A stretch of DNA of 6,319 nt from Candidatus Eiseniibacteriota bacterium. GTDB taxonomy: Bacteria; Eisenbacteria; RBG-16-71-46; CAIMUX01; VGJL01. Position numbers and translations under genes: made by a program. The notes beneath the pieces are model-generated. The model had not been told where the DNA came from and did no database searches. It worked only from the letters and a program-made list of their open reading frames with translations. Positions 6,067 to 6,319 of this stretch are shown piece after piece; within the stretch, counting starts at the first letter, position 1, and the number at the start of each line of letters is the position of its first letter. The stretch lies in contig WJJW01000242.1 in the NCBI GenBank assembly GCA_014729455.1, forward strand, positions 1 to 6,319, given 5' to 3'.

Positions 6067-6319
6067 ATGACCACACGTGTAGGCCGCGACTCGAGCGGCG
6101 CACCCGACAAACCCGTTCTGGAATTCCGGCCCGGGGTCGATGCAGAGTACCCGGACGTTTTCACAGACGACGCGAAGGCCGCGCTGGTGGAGCTGGCGCG
6201 GTTCAACGTCGAACGTCTCGCGCTGATGGAGGCGCGGATCGCCCGTCGCGCCGCGCGCGCGCGGGACCGGGAGCCGATCCGGTTCCTCGATCCCGATTCG
6301 ATCATTCCCAGGACCCGGA
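6067..6319 (+). CDS. N-terminal fragment, tentatively malate synthase family; cut by the right window edge
   Basis: ATG 6067 has GAGGGAG 4 nt upstream and opens a frame still open at the window end (84 residues). The visible part has a short hydrophilic start, then EYPDVFTDDAKAALVELARFNVERLALMEARIARRA at about 27-62 and PIRFLDPDSIIPRTR at about 70-84. The layout of an F(T)..A...L.EL...N..R..L...R..R helix followed by FLDP.S.IP resembles the N-terminus of malate synthase, which condenses glyoxylate and acetyl-CoA to malate. No catalytic residue lies within the fragment, so the assignment rests on pattern memory. That the gene is real is well supported by the ribosome site and strong GC at third codon positions. 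Confidence 0.5.
   Translation, partial: MTTRVGRDSSGAPDKPVLEFRPGVDAEYPDVFTDDAKAALVELARFNVERLALMEARIARRAARARDREPIRFLDPDSIIPRTR

Overview
The window is GC-rich bacterial DNA with small, mostly intergenic AT-richer patches. Two exported proteins end in the same FlgD/Ig-like C-terminal domain (an NP or PTP motif near its start, then D..GR.VRTL, then G(I/V)YF.R). One of them also carries GGG(I/V)-type beta-helix rungs. This combination is typical of uncultured lineages of the FCB superphylum such as Eisenbacteria, Krumholzibacteriota or Latescibacterota. That placement is an inference from architecture and base composition, not from a search.

Layout, left to right: (1) 1-124, minus strand: a probable 5' fragment of a small protein that runs off the left edge. 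(2) 125-380: an AT-richer putative divergent control region with a perfect 12-bp palindrome. (3) 381-2408, plus strand: a large exported multidomain protein whose reading frame crosses an in-frame TGA at 498-500. (4) 2409-2689: a convergent intergenic region with a strong 12-bp hairpin and a doubtful small ORF. (5) 2690-4267, minus strand: a secreted right-handed beta-helix protein. (6) 4268-4422: a divergent promoter region with a 7+1+7 inverted repeat. (7) 4423-5910, plus strand: a complete class III PLP-dependent aminotransferase. (8) 5911-6066: an intergenic region. (9) 6067 to the right edge, plus strand: the N-terminus of a protein tentatively assigned to the malate synthase family.

The main discovery is gene (3). 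A conventional caller would start it at GTG 534, giving a 624-residue protein with no signal peptide and half a thioredoxin domain. Reading upstream in the same frame through TGA 498-500 reaches an ATG at 381 with a GGAGG ribosome site, followed by a clear signal peptide. The TGA falls exactly where the first cysteine of a thioredoxin-like CxxC motif belongs, so the motif reads U-G-Y-C (U = selenocysteine). A hairpin starting 13 nt after the TGA, with GGU at the start of its apical loop, fits the bacterial SECIS pattern. I therefore annotate a candidate exported, Omp28-like thioredoxin-fold selenoprotein fused to a GATase-like domain and a C-terminal sorting-type domain. TGA also serves as the real stop of this gene and of the beta-helix gene, which argues against a general reassignment of TGA.

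There is little evidence that the genes form one pathway. The two surface/exported proteins are convergent and probably share only an export or anchoring route. The aminotransferase and the right-edge gene are on the same strand but separated by 156 bp, and they look like ordinary metabolism.
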